Positions 18,001 to 26,843 of a stretch of 64,000 nt of DNA are shown here, in pieces (within the stretch, counting starts at the first letter, position 1; each line of letters begins with the position of its first letter). The stretch lies in the NCBI GenBank assembly GCA_965218775.1, contig CBDCLS010000006.1:806001-870000 (forward strand), given 5' to 3'. The position numbers and the translations under genes were made by a program. The notes under the pieces are model-generated. The model had not been told where the DNA came from, searched no databases, and worked only from the letters and a program-made list of their open reading frames with translations. This DNA comes from CAUZIZ01 sp965218775. GTDB taxonomy: Bacteria > Acidobacteriota > UBA6911 > RPQK01 > JAJDTT01.

Positions 18001-18417
18001 ATGAAGATGCCAAAGTATTCTGACGAGGAACGGGAGCAGATCGCTGTCGAGTACTTCGGTCCAGGCAGCCCCAAGGAGAATCCGCGATGTCCCAACTGCG
18101 GCGAAGTTCTCCAGCTGCAATCTGAGTATCCGTCCGGATCTTCGGTCTTTCGGCTCTCGATCCGCTGCCCGGATTGTCAGGCAGAAGCCGTCTGGGAGCA
18201 GGGGCGTTCCCGGGAGCCATGGACCGATCTGCAACTAGCCTATTGCCGCGAGCGCTATAGCAAGGGCGAGGCACCCCGCTGTCCAGTCGACGACTGCTAC
18301 GTCATCTGTACCGAATACAACAACGGTATCGTGGACTTTCGTTGTCCCTATTGCAATCGTTCTGGGAGAGCCAAACAGCTAGAAGAAACAAAACCGGGCG
18401 GCGAACGTAATGCCTAG
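18001..18417 (+). CDS. Small zinc-ribbon protein of unknown function
   Basis: 138 residues (136 if the ATG at 18007 is used, which is better placed relative to AGGGA). Four Cys pairs: CPNC near 30, CPDC near 57, CPVDDC near 98 and CPYC near 117, so two zinc ribbons in tandem are likely. Highly charged otherwise; no catalytic motif. Cytoplasmic. Possibly nucleic-acid or protein binding. The stop is followed at once by an inverted repeat. Confidence 0.65.
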   Translation: MKMPKYSDEEREQIAVEYFGPGSPKENPRCPNCGEVLQLQSEYPSGSSVFRLSIRCPDCQAEAVWEQGRSREPWTDLQLAYCRERYSKGEAPRCPVDDCYVICTEYNNGIVDFRCPYCNRSGRAKQLEETKPGGERNA

Positions 18418-18418
18418 A

Positions 18419-18498
18419 GTGGGAGTTGTCAGATAGACCCTAACTCATTGTTGCATCCCAGGCTCAATTCGTAATTGAGTCCTCTGACAACTTCCCAC
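18419..18498. repeat. 80-bp inverted-repeat unit immediately after a stop codon
   Basis: Arms GTGGGAGTTGTCAGA (18419-18433) and TCTGACAACTTCCCAC (18483-18498) pair with one bulge; an inner palindrome CTCAATTCGTAATTGAG lies between them. It begins directly after the TAG of the zinc-ribbon gene. It could be a transcription terminator or a small palindromic mobile unit. A further small hairpin, ACCCTC/GAGGGT, follows at about 18505-18520. Confidence 0.6.
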
Positions 18499-18565
18499 CG
18501 AGACACCCTCGTGAGAGGGTTGACCGTATCGCCCACTTACCCTGCAAGCCCCGTGCCTAGAAACT

Positions 18566-18587
18566 AAGAGAGTCCCCTTACTCTCTT
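18566..18587 (+). terminator. Hairpin before the IS4-type element
   Basis: AAGAGAGT (18566-18573) pairs perfectly with ACTCTCTT (18580-18587) around a six-base loop, followed by CTTATC. Plausible intrinsic terminator for the plus-strand zinc-ribbon gene. Confidence 0.4.
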
Positions 18588-18601
18588 CTTATCAATAAGT
18601 T

Positions 18602-19935
18602 CACTAGTGTCCGGTTATAAGTCCCATAGAGTCAACTGGTTAGAGCTAGGACTGTGGGCTTCCTGCAAGCTAGGTCTCATAAGTAGTTGATAAATGGGAA
18701 CTTTCTCGAATGCGGTCACGCTCAAAACCTGCAGAATACTGTGTAGACTTTGGGGAAGCTTGAGTTCCTTTTTCAGGATTGCGATGAGGAGGTAAACGCA
18801 GACAGCAATCCAGATCTGGGTGCGAACGGCATTGTCGGAGGTGCCGTAGAAGGTCTTGATTCGCAGGTGCTGCTTGATCCACTTGAAGAACAGCTCCACC
18901 TGCCAGCGGAGTTTGTAGAGGGAGGCGACGCTGAGGGCCGGAAGGGTGAAATTGTTCGTCAGGAAGACGAGAGATTTGTTGGTGGGAGCGTCGAAGAAGC
19001 GAACTCTTCGCAAGTGCTCTGGATAGTCTTGCCGAGATTTTGGCAAGGCCAAGCGCCCGGTGTGATCGCTGCGAACTCCGGGCTGATCGGACCGGGGTCG
19101 AGAGGTGTAGCGAGTAAAGCGGAGATTCTTCTTGGCCCGAATCACAAAGTAGGCGCAAGCTTGATGAACGACATGCAGACGAGCAAAGTCGAGATAACCC
19201 CGGTCCATGACGTAAAAGGCACCGGGCTCGATGACGAGGGAATCCAACAGGTTGACGTCGTGGCACTTTCCCTGGGTGATCTCGATGACGGTGGGGATCG
19301 GACCCCGCAAGTCCAGCAGGGTGTGCAGTTTGATGGCGCCCTTGCGCTTGCGAAAGTGGGCCCAGGGAAACAAGCTCAAGCACAGGTCGATGGTGGTCGA
19401 GTCGAAGGCATAGACTGTCTCCCCCAGCTCCAGACCGAGTTGCTCGTTGGCATACAGGCGTCTGGCTTTGACAATGAGCTTCTGCGCCAAGTCGGCGTAG
19501 ATACGCCAGTCCCGTGTTTCGTTGGCTTCGGCCAGGGTGCTGCGGGCCACCTCCCCGCGAAATCCCAGCGAATAGAGCAGCTCGCTTCGGGAGCGCAGGC
19601 AGGCCTCGATGTCCCGCAAGCTCTCCCGGTACGTCAACTGCGCGAAGGCCATGGCCAGAAACTGGTTCCGGCACGAGAAGCGGCGCACCCGGCGGTCTCC
19701 TCCGTAACGCTCGACACAGCGCTGGAACTGTTCCCGGTGAATCCCCTCCATCAGCTGGGCAAAAATCGTTCGTCTTGGGTTCATGGCCAGAGACTGGACT
19801 ACGCCTCTGACCGTCTGGGTACGGGGCCAAGGAGAAGCCACGAAAATTCAAATGCGTCACACCCCTTCCTCGTCGCAACCTACTATACCCATGTAACTTA
19901 TAGACGATCTCTACAATCTAAACCGGACAGCAGTG
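18602..19935 (-). mobile_element. IS4-type insertion sequence (1334 bp) with 9-bp duplication CAATAAGTT
   Basis: Ends: CACTAGTGTCCGGTT at 18602-18616 and AACCGGACAGCAGTG at 19921-19935, inverted repeat matching 13 of 15. CAATAAGTT occurs directly outside on both sides (18593-18601 and 19936-19944), a perfect 9-bp target duplication. One intact transposase gene. Insertion into intergenic DNA upstream of xylB. Confidence 0.92.
18615..19784 (-). CDS. IS4-family transposase with N-terminal DUF4372-like domain
   Basis: 389 residues from ATG 19784 (MNPRRTIFAQL); upstream in-frame ATG codons lie in the leader. N-terminal domain RRFSCRNQFLAMAFAQLTYR, then first Asp in ETVYAFDSTTIDLCLSLFPW, second Asp in FYVMDRGYLDFARL, and the Y-x2-R-x3-E-x6-K signature in YKLRWQVELFFKWIKQ, which marks the IS4 group. 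Full length and uninterrupted; the stop codon lies inside the terminal repeat. With the perfect target duplication this is a recent insertion. Confidence 0.93.
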   Translation of the reverse strand: MNPRRTIFAQLMEGIHREQFQRCVERYGGDRRVRRFSCRNQFLAMAFAQLTYRESLRDIEACLRSRSELLYSLGFRGEVARSTLAEANETRDWRIYADLAQKLIVKARRLYANEQLGLELGETVYAFDSTTIDLCLSLFPWAHFRKRKGAIKLHTLLDLRGPIPTVIEITQGKCHDVNLLDSLVIEPGAFYVMDRGYLDFARLHVVHQACAYFVIRAKKNLRFTRYTSRPRSDQPGVRSDHTGRLALPKSRQDYPEHLRRVRFFDAPTNKSLVFLTNNFTLPALSVASLYKLRWQVELFFKWIKQHLRIKTFYGTSDNAVRTQIWIAVCVYLLIAILKKELKLPQSLHSILQVLSVTAFEKVPIYQLLMRPSLQEAHSPSSNQLTLWDL

Positions 19936-20217
19936 CAATAAGTTATAGAGGAATACAAAGAGTTCTTTGAGAGATCCGTCTGATCTAAAACATTCAAAAC
20001 ATTGGACGCTCGGGCCGCAATTCTGGGTAACTCATCCCTTTTCTTGAAGATACATCAATACAAATATCTGGATCAGTCAGGGAGCCCTGGCAGGCGGCCG
20101 GACTCTCAAGCTCCTAAACGGTCTGGTTTGCGGTGTCAGCAATTCGTCAACCGCGATTGACAGGGTCTCGAGAAGTAGAGAGAGTAGACCCAAGAGCGTC
20201 GCCCTGGGAGACTGAAG

Positions 20218-21741
20218 ATGTACCTTGGAATCGACTGCGGCACCCAGAGTCTCAAGGTCCTGGCATGGAACCCGATCGACCTCAGTGCCTCCTCTGCCTC
20301 GGAGTCCTACGACCTGATTGGGAACCTGCCACCGGGTCACAAGGAACAACACCCGTCGAATTGGATTGATGCCCTGGAACTCTGTATGGGTGCGTTGGGG
20401 CAGCAGGGAGTCGATTTAAGTGCCGTTCGAGGAATCGGAGTCTCAGGCCAGCAGCATGGACTCGTGGTGCTGGACTCGTCGCACCGGGTCATCCGCCCTG
20501 CCAAGCTTTGGAATGACACCAGTACTGAACCTCAGTGCCGCTCCATCCTGGAGGCAGCCGGAGGTACCTACTCCTATATGGATGAGATCGGCAATGCACT
20601 GCCACCTGGCTTCACCGCCTCTAAGATCGCCTGGATCAAGGAGCATGAGCCCGATAGCTATTTGCGGATCTGCTCCTTGATGCTGCCTCACGATTATCTC
20701 AACTTCTATTTGACCGGCGAGATGACGGCCGAGGCAGGAGACGCCTCGGGGACCGGATACTTTCGGATTCGGGAGCGAGAGTGGTCGACCCAGGCACTAA
20801 CCTGGATCGATCCTGATACGGACCTCGAGTCGTGCCTATCCCGTCTGATCCAGTCAGACGAAGCTGCTGGCACTCTTCGAGCGTCTCTCGCTCAAGAGTG
20901 GGGAATGAGCGCGGCCGTCACGGTAAGTTCTGGTGGCGGAGACAACATGATGGGGGCCATCGGCTCTGGAAACGTCAGCCCGGGGACGCTCACCCTGAGC
21001 CTGGGGACCTCAGGGACTCTCTATAGCTGCAGCAGTTCCCCTGTGATCGATACCAGAGGCGAAGTGGCGGCCTTCTGCACCAGCACCGGATGCTGGTTGC
21101 CCCTGGTCTGTACGATGAACGTCACCGTAGCCACCGAGATGGTCCGGGCCGGTTTCTCCGAAGCTAGTCTCGAGGATTTCGATCAGCAGATCGACCAGGT
21201 TCCACCGGGTTCGAAGGGGCTTTTGCTGCTGCCTTATCTAGAAGGGGAGCGGGTTCCGAATTCTCCCGAAGGGACTGGAGTTTTCCTCGGTATCCGTCCG
21301 GCTACCGCCTCGACGCCCTACCTTGGTCGTGCCGCGATGGAAGGTGTGACCTTGGGATTGAAGTACGGTTTGGAACGGTTGAAGGAACTGGGTTTGGCAC
21401 CCAGCGAGATTCGACTGATCGGTGGTGGTTCCAGAAGCCGCGTCTGGAGGGGTATCGTCGCAGATGCGATCGGGGTGACCTGCGTGTGTCCCAGCAACGA
21501 AGAGGGGCCGGCGTTCGGTGCGGCCCTACAGGCAGCCTGGTGCGACCAGGGAGGTGACATCTCCACCTTGGTGGAGGAATACGTCGAGCTGGATGAGTCC
21601 ACCCGCCAGATCCCCGAGCCAAGGCTCCACGCTACCTACGAGGAGTTGTACGGAGTTTATACGAAGTTGAGCGAGACCCTGCTGAAGAGCGATGTTTTTC
21701 CCAACCATCGACGCTTCATCGAGAGAAAGGACGGGCCATGA
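20218..21741 (+). CDS. xylB: Xylulokinase
   Basis: 507 residues. Phosphorylates D-xylulose with ATP, second step of xylose use. FGGY fold: start MYLGIDCGTQSLKVLAW with the phosphate-binding loop, GIGVSGQQHGLVVLD, RPAKLWNDTST, the Asp general base region MLPHDYLNFYLTGEMTAEAG, SGGGDNMMGAIGSG, SLGTSGTLYS, and the ATP-side RLIGGGSRSRVWRGIVADAI. Start ATG 20218 follows GGGAGACTGAAG. Stop overlaps the xylA start by four bases (ATGA), so the two are translated together. An IS4 element lies 274 bp upstream and could have altered the promoter. Confidence 0.9.
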   Translation: MYLGIDCGTQSLKVLAWNPIDLSASSASESYDLIGNLPPGHKEQHPSNWIDALELCMGALGQQGVDLSAVRGIGVSGQQHGLVVLDSSHRVIRPAKLWNDTSTEPQCRSILEAAGGTYSYMDEIGNALPPGFTASKIAWIKEHEPDSYLRICSLMLPHDYLNFYLTGEMTAEAGDASGTGYFRIREREWSTQALTWIDPDTDLESCLSRLIQSDEAAGTLRASLAQEWGMSAAVTVSSGGGDNMMGAIGSGNVSPGTLTLSLGTSGTLYSCSSSPVIDTRGEVAAFCTSTGCWLPLVCTMNVTVATEMVRAGFSEASLEDFDQQIDQVPPGSKGLLLLPYLEGERVPNSPEGTGVFLGIRPATASTPYLGRAAMEGVTLGLKYGLERLKELGLAPSEIRLIGGGSRSRVWRGIVADAIGVTCVCPSNEEGPAFGAALQAAWCDQGGDISTLVEEYVELDESTRQIPEPRLHATYEELYGVYTKLSETLLKSDVFPNHRRFIERKDGP

Positions 21742-22910
21742 ACGGAGACTATAAACCTCAGCCAGAACATAGATTTACCTTCGGTCTGTGGACCGTTGGA
21801 AACCCGGGTAGGGATCCGTTTGGGCAAACTACGCGAGAACCCCTGCCACCGCCTCAGATCGTTCGGCTGCTGGGTGAGGAGGGGGCCTATGGGGTGAACT
21901 TCCACGACAATGACTTGATCCCCATCGACGCAACCGCCGCCGAGCGGGCGTCGATACTTCGCGACTTCAGGCAGGCCCTGGGCGACTACAATGTCTGCGT
22001 TCCGATGGCAACCACCAACCTGTTCAGCGACCCGGTTTTCAAGGATGGGGCTTATACCTCCCACGATCCAAATATCCGAGTCTATGCCCTGCAGAAGACC
22101 ATGCGCGGCATCGATCTGGGTGTAGAGCTGGGTGCTACGATCTACGTTTTCTGGGGAGGACGCGAAGGAGCGGAAGTAGATGCCGCCAAGGACGCAGCAG
22201 AGGCAATCAAGCGTTATCGGGAGTGCATGAATTTCCTGATCGGCTACGTCAAGGACAACCGTTATGATCTTAGATTCGCAATGGAAGCAAAGCCCAATGA
22301 ACCTCGAGGAGACAGCTATCTGCCCACGACGGGTGCTATCCTCGCCTTCGTCCATACCTTGGACGAACCTTCAATGGTGGGGGTGAACCCCGAGTTGGCC
22401 CATGAGCATATGGCGGGGTTGAATTTTTACCACGCCGTGGCGCAGGCCTGGGAGGCGGACAAGCTCTTTCATATCGATTTGAACGACCAGAAACTCGGTC
22501 GCTTCGATCAGGACCTTCGCTTTGGGTCAGAGAGCCTGAAGGCCGCCTTCTTCCTGGTGAAATTCCTGGAGGACGTCGGTTACGGCGGATCACGTCACTT
22601 TGATGCACACGCCTATCGAAGCGAGGGCGCAGAGGGTGTCCGGGACTTTGCTGCCGGTTGTATGCGGACCTATCTGATCCTGAAGGAAAAGGCGCAGCGC
22701 TTCAATGAGGATGCCGAAATCCAGGGACTCTTGAGCGAGATTCGGGGCGCGGAATCGGAGCTTGGACTCCCAACCATCGAGAGCTATAGTTCCGAGCACG
22801 CCCGACAGATTCTGGCAGCTGACGTGGATCGGAAACGGCTGGCGTCGCGCAAGCTGCCCTACGAAAAACTGGATCAATTGACGATTGAGGTGCTGCTCGG
22901 GATACGCTGA
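21738..22910 (+). CDS. xylA: Xylose isomerase (class I)
   Basis: 390 residues. Converts D-xylose to D-xylulose with two divalent metals; cytoplasmic. Visible: FTFGLWTVGNPGRDPFG, the catalytic His in YGVNFHDNDLIP, VFWGGREGAE, the metal-binding Glu in FAMEAKPNEPRGD, GVNPELAHEHMAGLNF, HIDLNDQK, and the metal Asp in HFDAHAYR. Residue number and segments are those of the shorter (actinobacterial-type) class I enzymes. Start overlaps the xylB stop. The pair forms a minimal xylose operon without a transporter or regulator next to it. Confidence 0.93.
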   Translation: MNGDYKPQPEHRFTFGLWTVGNPGRDPFGQTTREPLPPPQIVRLLGEEGAYGVNFHDNDLIPIDATAAERASILRDFRQALGDYNVCVPMATTNLFSDPVFKDGAYTSHDPNIRVYALQKTMRGIDLGVELGATIYVFWGGREGAEVDAAKDAAEAIKRYRECMNFLIGYVKDNRYDLRFAMEAKPNEPRGDSYLPTTGAILAFVHTLDEPSMVGVNPELAHEHMAGLNFYHAVAQAWEADKLFHIDLNDQKLGRFDQDLRFGSESLKAAFFLVKFLEDVGYGGSRHFDAHAYRSEGAEGVRDFAAGCMRTYLILKEKAQRFNEDAEIQGLLSEIRGAESELGLPTIESYSSEHARQILAADVDRKRLASRKLPYEKLDQLTIEVLLGIR

Positions 22911-22928
22911 GAGAGACGTAGGCCTTCC

Positions 22929-23891
22929 TCAAGCGTGAATTTCCACCACGTCTCCGTCCTCCAGAACGTAGCTTCTTTCGACCATCTGGCCTTCGAAGCG
23001 GGAGTGACCCCACACCCGAGCGAACTTGAAACTCTGGGCGATCTCCTTGTGGACGGTAGCGGCCGCGTCCAGGATGGTACTGCCGCGCGGGAAGACGAAG
23101 GGGTCGGTGTTCCGCTCAGGCTTCTTGCCGGGTGGTTTGGTGTAGACCCTGATGATGTCCAGGAGTTTGAAGAGACGAAGCCTGAGCTCTTCCAGACAGG
23201 TGGGAGAAACCGCGCTGAAGGGTTCTGCCCGAAACTGGCCCTGGTAGAGCTCTTGCCAGGCTGAGAAGTTCGTCTCACCCTGGGGTTGATCCAACTTGTT
23301 TCCCAAGAAGACCAGTCCGGGGCGCTGGTCTGGCGCCGTGGTTATACCGCGTTCCTCCAGCTTGGATAGGATGAATTCCGTCTGATCCAAAAGCTCGGAA
23401 TCGTTGACGTCGAAAACAACCAGGGCCAGGTCTGACTGCTGGATCATTGCTAACTGCCAAGGTTCCAGTGACTCTGGAGACAGGGGCGGCGTGTCTACAA
23501 GCTGAATCAGAATGTCCTCGAACGGCATCATGCCCGGTTGTGGCATTCGGGTTGTGTAGGGGTAGTCCGCTACTTCTACGTGGGCGTGGGTCAGGTTGGT
23601 CAGAAGCTGTGACTTGCCACTGTTGGGTGGACCACAGAGGACCACTTGACCGGCTCCTTCGTGCTTGACGTAGTGGTCGGGCCGCTGTGAGGCACTCGAC
23701 TTTTTCTTCTGCGATTCTTTTCGCTCTTTGGACAGGCGCTTCTTGATGTCCGCTTGCATCTTCTCGGTCCCCTTGTGCTTGGGGATGGCCCGCAGCATCT
23801 CTTCCAATGCCTGGACCTTTTCAGTAGACGTAGAAGCCTGTTTGAACTTCGACTCAGCCTCGAGATATTGAGCGGTCAGGTTGGCCGGCAC
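22929..23891 (-). CDS. TGS-domain GTPase of the DRG/Obg-like group
   Basis: 320 residues. N-terminal helical/coiled region (1-65, rich in Lys and Glu), then a P-loop GTPase: G1 GPPNSGKSQLLTNLT, G2 DYPYTTRMPQPGM, G3 LVDTPPL, G4 LGNKLDQP, and a C-terminal TGS domain with PRGSTILDAAATVHKEIAQSF ending in DGDVVEIHA. Arrangement resembles archaeal and eukaryotic DRG proteins more than bacterial ObgE. Such GTPases act in ribosome or tRNA-linked processes; the exact role here is unknown. Divergent from the LOG-family gene with only 32 bp between start codons. Confidence 0.85.
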   Translation of the reverse strand: MPANLTAQYLEAESKFKQASTSTEKVQALEEMLRAIPKHKGTEKMQADIKKRLSKERKESQKKKSSASQRPDHYVKHEGAGQVVLCGPPNSGKSQLLTNLTHAHVEVADYPYTTRMPQPGMMPFEDILIQLVDTPPLSPESLEPWQLAMIQQSDLALVVFDVNDSELLDQTEFILSKLEERGITTAPDQRPGLVFLGNKLDQPQGETNFSAWQELYQGQFRAEPFSAVSPTCLEELRLRLFKLLDIIRVYTKPPGKKPERNTDPFVFPRGSTILDAAATVHKEIAQSFKFARVWGHSRFEGQMVERSYVLEDGDVVEIHA

Positions 23892-23923
23892 GGGTTGATT
23901 ATAAGCTATACTGGCTTTACGCC

Positions 23924-24982
23924 ATGGCGCACACCCGGGACTCCTCGCAGCCGCTTCGATACAAGGTCGATGATGAGAAGATCGAGGCTCTCATCGACCA
24001 GCTGATCAAGGAGGTGGCCCCCTATCCCCACCTCGAGTTACTGCGAGAAGTCTTTGTAACTGGAGTCAAGCTAGCCCAGGACGACTGTTCCAGAGGCGAT
24101 CTCAGAGTGCTGCGGGCCGCGATGAAGGAGATGCGCTATGCCTTCAAGGTTTTTTCGCGCTATCGGGAGACGCCGAAGCTCACCTTGTTTGGATCTGCCC
24201 GCACTCTTCCGTCGGATCCAGAATACCGGACGGCCTTGGAGTTCAGCCGCAAGATCTCGGAGGCTGGTTACATGGTCATCACCGGCGCCGGCCCCGGGAT
24301 CATGGAGGCAGGTCAGGCCGGTGCTGGAAGGGCGAAGAGCTTTGGGTTGAACATCCTGCTACCGTTCGAGCCCAGCGCCAACGACACGATTTTGGGAGAT
24401 CAGAAGCTGATCAACTTCTTCTATTTCTTTCCTCGCAAACTCTTCTTCGTCAAGGAATCGGATGCGGTTGTCTTGATGCCCGGGGGATTCGGGACCCTGG
24501 ACGAAGGCTTCGAAGTACTGACTCTGGTCCAGACAGGGAAGGGTAGGCCGATGCCGATCGTCATGCTCGATGCTCCCGGAGGCAGCTACTGGCAAGATTG
24601 GCTCGAGTTTGCACGTAAGCAGCTTTCCCAGGGAGGCTATATCTCCCCTGAGGATGAAGCCTTGTTCTTTATCACCGACGATGTTGAGTCAGCCTACCGG
24701 GAAATCCACAACTTCTACCGCAGATACCACTCCAGCCGCTATGTCGACCACAAGCGGAAACTAGTGCTGCGGCTCAAGCAGGCTCTGCCGACGGGTGCCG
24801 TGGAGCGGCTGAATCAGGATTTTCAGGATATTCTACGCGAGGGAGTGATCGAATCCACCGAGGCTCTGCCCGAGGAGTCTGGCGAGGAAGATATAGCTGG
24901 GCTCCCACGCTTGGTCCTGTCCTTCGATAGGTACCATTTTGGGCGGCTGAGGCAGCTTATCGACGCTGTTAATCGGTTTTGA
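23924..24982 (+). CDS. LOG-family (TIGR00730-like) Rossmann-fold protein
   Basis: 352 residues. Central Rossmann domain with LTLFGSARTLPSDPEY, YMVITGAGPGIMEAGQAGAG and the family signature MPGGFGTLDEGFEVLTLVQTG; this is the nucleotide-binding site of lysine-decarboxylase-like proteins that act as nucleoside 5'-monophosphate phosphoribohydrolases. The 60-residue N-terminal and 90-residue C-terminal extensions are longer than in plant LOG proteins and match the large bacterial subgroup. A TATACT (23907-23912) just before the start suggests a very short leader. Convergent overlap of 14 bp with the TPR gene. Confidence 0.85.
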   Translation: MAHTRDSSQPLRYKVDDEKIEALIDQLIKEVAPYPHLELLREVFVTGVKLAQDDCSRGDLRVLRAAMKEMRYAFKVFSRYRETPKLTLFGSARTLPSDPEYRTALEFSRKISEAGYMVITGAGPGIMEAGQAGAGRAKSFGLNILLPFEPSANDTILGDQKLINFFYFFPRKLFFVKESDAVVLMPGGFGTLDEGFEVLTLVQTGKGRPMPIVMLDAPGGSYWQDWLEFARKQLSQGGYISPEDEALFFITDDVESAYREIHNFYRRYHSSRYVDHKRKLVLRLKQALPTGAVERLNQDFQDILREGVIESTEALPEESGEEDIAGLPRLVLSFDRYHFGRLRQLIDAVNRF

Positions 24983-26843
24983 CTCTAACCCGGGCCCGGC
25001 GCTTGGTCTCAGCCCAACGAGCGGCTTCTCGAGTCATCCCGAGGGCTGGTTCGAAGCCAGCACTGGCGGCTTGATGGATCAGATCCCAGGCCTCTCTCAA
25101 GCGGTGGTTATTGAGCTTGGCCAGTCCCAGATGATAGATCAACCTGGGACTGCCGTTCCCCAGTTCACGAGCCCGCCTGAGTGCCTCCTCCGACTCGGGG
25201 AAGCGTCGCAGATGGGAGTAGGAAACGCCGAGCTGCAAATATGCCTCGGGTGTTTTTGATTTACGAACTATCTCCTGCCACTCCTGAGCGGCTTCCTGGT
25301 GTCGTCCCAGCCGACTCAAACAGCCCGCCAGATTGGTTCTGGCCCAGGCCGCGGTCGGATCGCTCGCCAAGCCAACCCGATACAGTCGCACGGCCCTGCT
25401 CAGTTGGTTGAGCTGCTGGTGACAGTAGGCAGATCGGAGATAGGTGTCCGAGTCAGCAGACCCTTTCCCGATTGCTGGCTCGAAGATCTCCAGTGCGGCC
25501 TTCCACTCCTTGGCTTCCATACGATGGATTCCGGTCTGGAGCTTGACCCCCAGGATCTGCTCCCGAATAGTGGGATCGTGTGGCTGCAGCCGTTGGACCT
25601 TGTCCAGGTAGGAGAGTGCTTCCTTGGTTCGACCCAGCTCCTGCAAGCAGAGGCTGACCAACTTCAGCAGGCTCGGCGTGAGAGGATTGGCGGCTTCGGC
25701 GAGGCGGAATTGCTCCAGCGCGCCCTCCCAGTCTTCCCGAATCACGCTCCGGTAGCCCTCAACCAATGCCTGATTGGGTGAAGTGACCTGGGCGCCTTTC
25801 AGCAGGTCCAACGCCGAATCGAGCAGGCCGTCTTCTACTCGGATCCAGGCACCCTGCTCTCGGGCAGCTGCCTGGGAGGGGTCCTGATCGAGGATCTCGA
25901 GGTACAGCTCAAGGGATTCCTGCTTGTTGCCCAGCTGCTGAAGAAGGTTTGCCAACAGCATCTTCCCGGTCACAAATTCCGGATTCAGCCACAACGTCTG
26001 TTTCAGATTCCTGACTGCCTCGGAAACGAAGCCTCGGCGCCGCAACAGCAAGGCATGGGCGTAGTCTTCAAAAGCCCTACCGAGGCGTTCGGCGCGCTGC
26101 CGCTGCTCTCTAGCGGAATCGTGCTCTTCCAGTTGTTCATACGTGGAGCCGAGACGTTTGTAATATAGAGGATTCTCAGGATCAGCTTCGGCCGCCAGCT
26201 CCAGATACTCCAGCGCCTGAGACCATTGCTTTTTATGCCTGCGTTCCTCGCTGAGCTGGAATAGCAGGCGAGCATCTCCCGGCGCCAGGATATGTGCCTC
26301 GCGCAGCTGCTGGGAAGACTCGCGCTTCTTGCCAGTACGGTGCAGCAGGATTGCATAGAGTTGGCGGATGGCCGGATTGTCGGGCTTCAGCCGCGTCGCT
26401 TCTTGGACACTCTCCAGTGCAGCAAGCTCCTCCCCCCGGGCAAGCAGCGCGTAGGCAAGTCGATAGTGGTATTGCGAGTTGTCTGGGTCCAGTTGGAGTG
26501 CCTTCCGGAAAGAGCCCACAGCGGTTGTTCCCTGCCCTTGACGCAGTTGGGCCTCGCCGATGTGGTACCAGACCTCGGGGCTGGCTGAGTGCAGGGATAG
26601 AGCTCTTCTCAGAAGGGTCTCCCCCTCCACCGGGTGTCCCATTCGGGACCTCAGGGCGCCCAGCTGAAGGATCAGGGAAGCGGAGTCGGGATAGGTGTGC
26701 AAACCGTTCTCGAGAAGCTGGGAGGCCTCTTCCCATTGGTATCGGCGTACCAATTCCTGGGCCTGGCGACTGAATTCGTCGTTGGTCTGAGCGTAGAGGT
26801 TAGAGACCCCTAGAAGGACGCAGGCGAGCAGAAGGTGATGCAC
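24969..26843 (-). CDS. Exported TPR-repeat protein
   Basis: 624 residues. Signal peptide MHHLLLACVLLGVSNLYAQ. The mature protein is almost wholly tetratricopeptide repeats of 34 residues; clear units include SPEVWYHIGEAQLRQGQGTT, NSQYHYRLAYALLARGEELA and TPEAYLQLGVSYSHLRRFPE, about sixteen units. No enzymatic domain. Probably a periplasmic scaffold. Frame is intact throughout; basic C-terminus (KRRARVRVKTD). Partner unknown. Confidence 0.85.
   Translation of the reverse strand: MHHLLLACVLLGVSNLYAQTNDEFSRQAQELVRRYQWEEASQLLENGLHTYPDSASLILQLGALRSRMGHPVEGETLLRRALSLHSASPEVWYHIGEAQLRQGQGTTAVGSFRKALQLDPDNSQYHYRLAYALLARGEELAALESVQEATRLKPDNPAIRQLYAILLHRTGKKRESSQQLREAHILAPGDARLLFQLSEERRHKKQWSQALEYLELAAEADPENPLYYKRLGSTYEQLEEHDSAREQRQRAERLGRAFEDYAHALLLRRRGFVSEAVRNLKQTLWLNPEFVTGKMLLANLLQQLGNKQESLELYLEILDQDPSQAAAREQGAWIRVEDGLLDSALDLLKGAQVTSPNQALVEGYRSVIREDWEGALEQFRLAEAANPLTPSLLKLVSLCLQELGRTKEALSYLDKVQRLQPHDPTIREQILGVKLQTGIHRMEAKEWKAALEIFEPAIGKGSADSDTYLRSAYCHQQLNQLSRAVRLYRVGLASDPTAAWARTNLAGCLSRLGRHQEAAQEWQEIVRKSKTPEAYLQLGVSYSHLRRFPESEEALRRARELGNGSPRLIYHLGLAKLNNHRLREAWDLIHQAASAGFEPALGMTREAARWAETKRRARVRVKTD

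Noticed and set aside
18670..19878. Second minus-strand frame of 402 codons over the IS4 element
   Set aside because: Low-complexity, Arg/Pro/Ser-rich translation in the shifted frame of the transposase; shadow.
18750..19970. Plus-strand open frame of 406 codons over the IS4 element
   Set aside because: It is antisense to a clearly recognisable transposase and has no family motifs; long mirror frames are common in GC-rich transposase genes.
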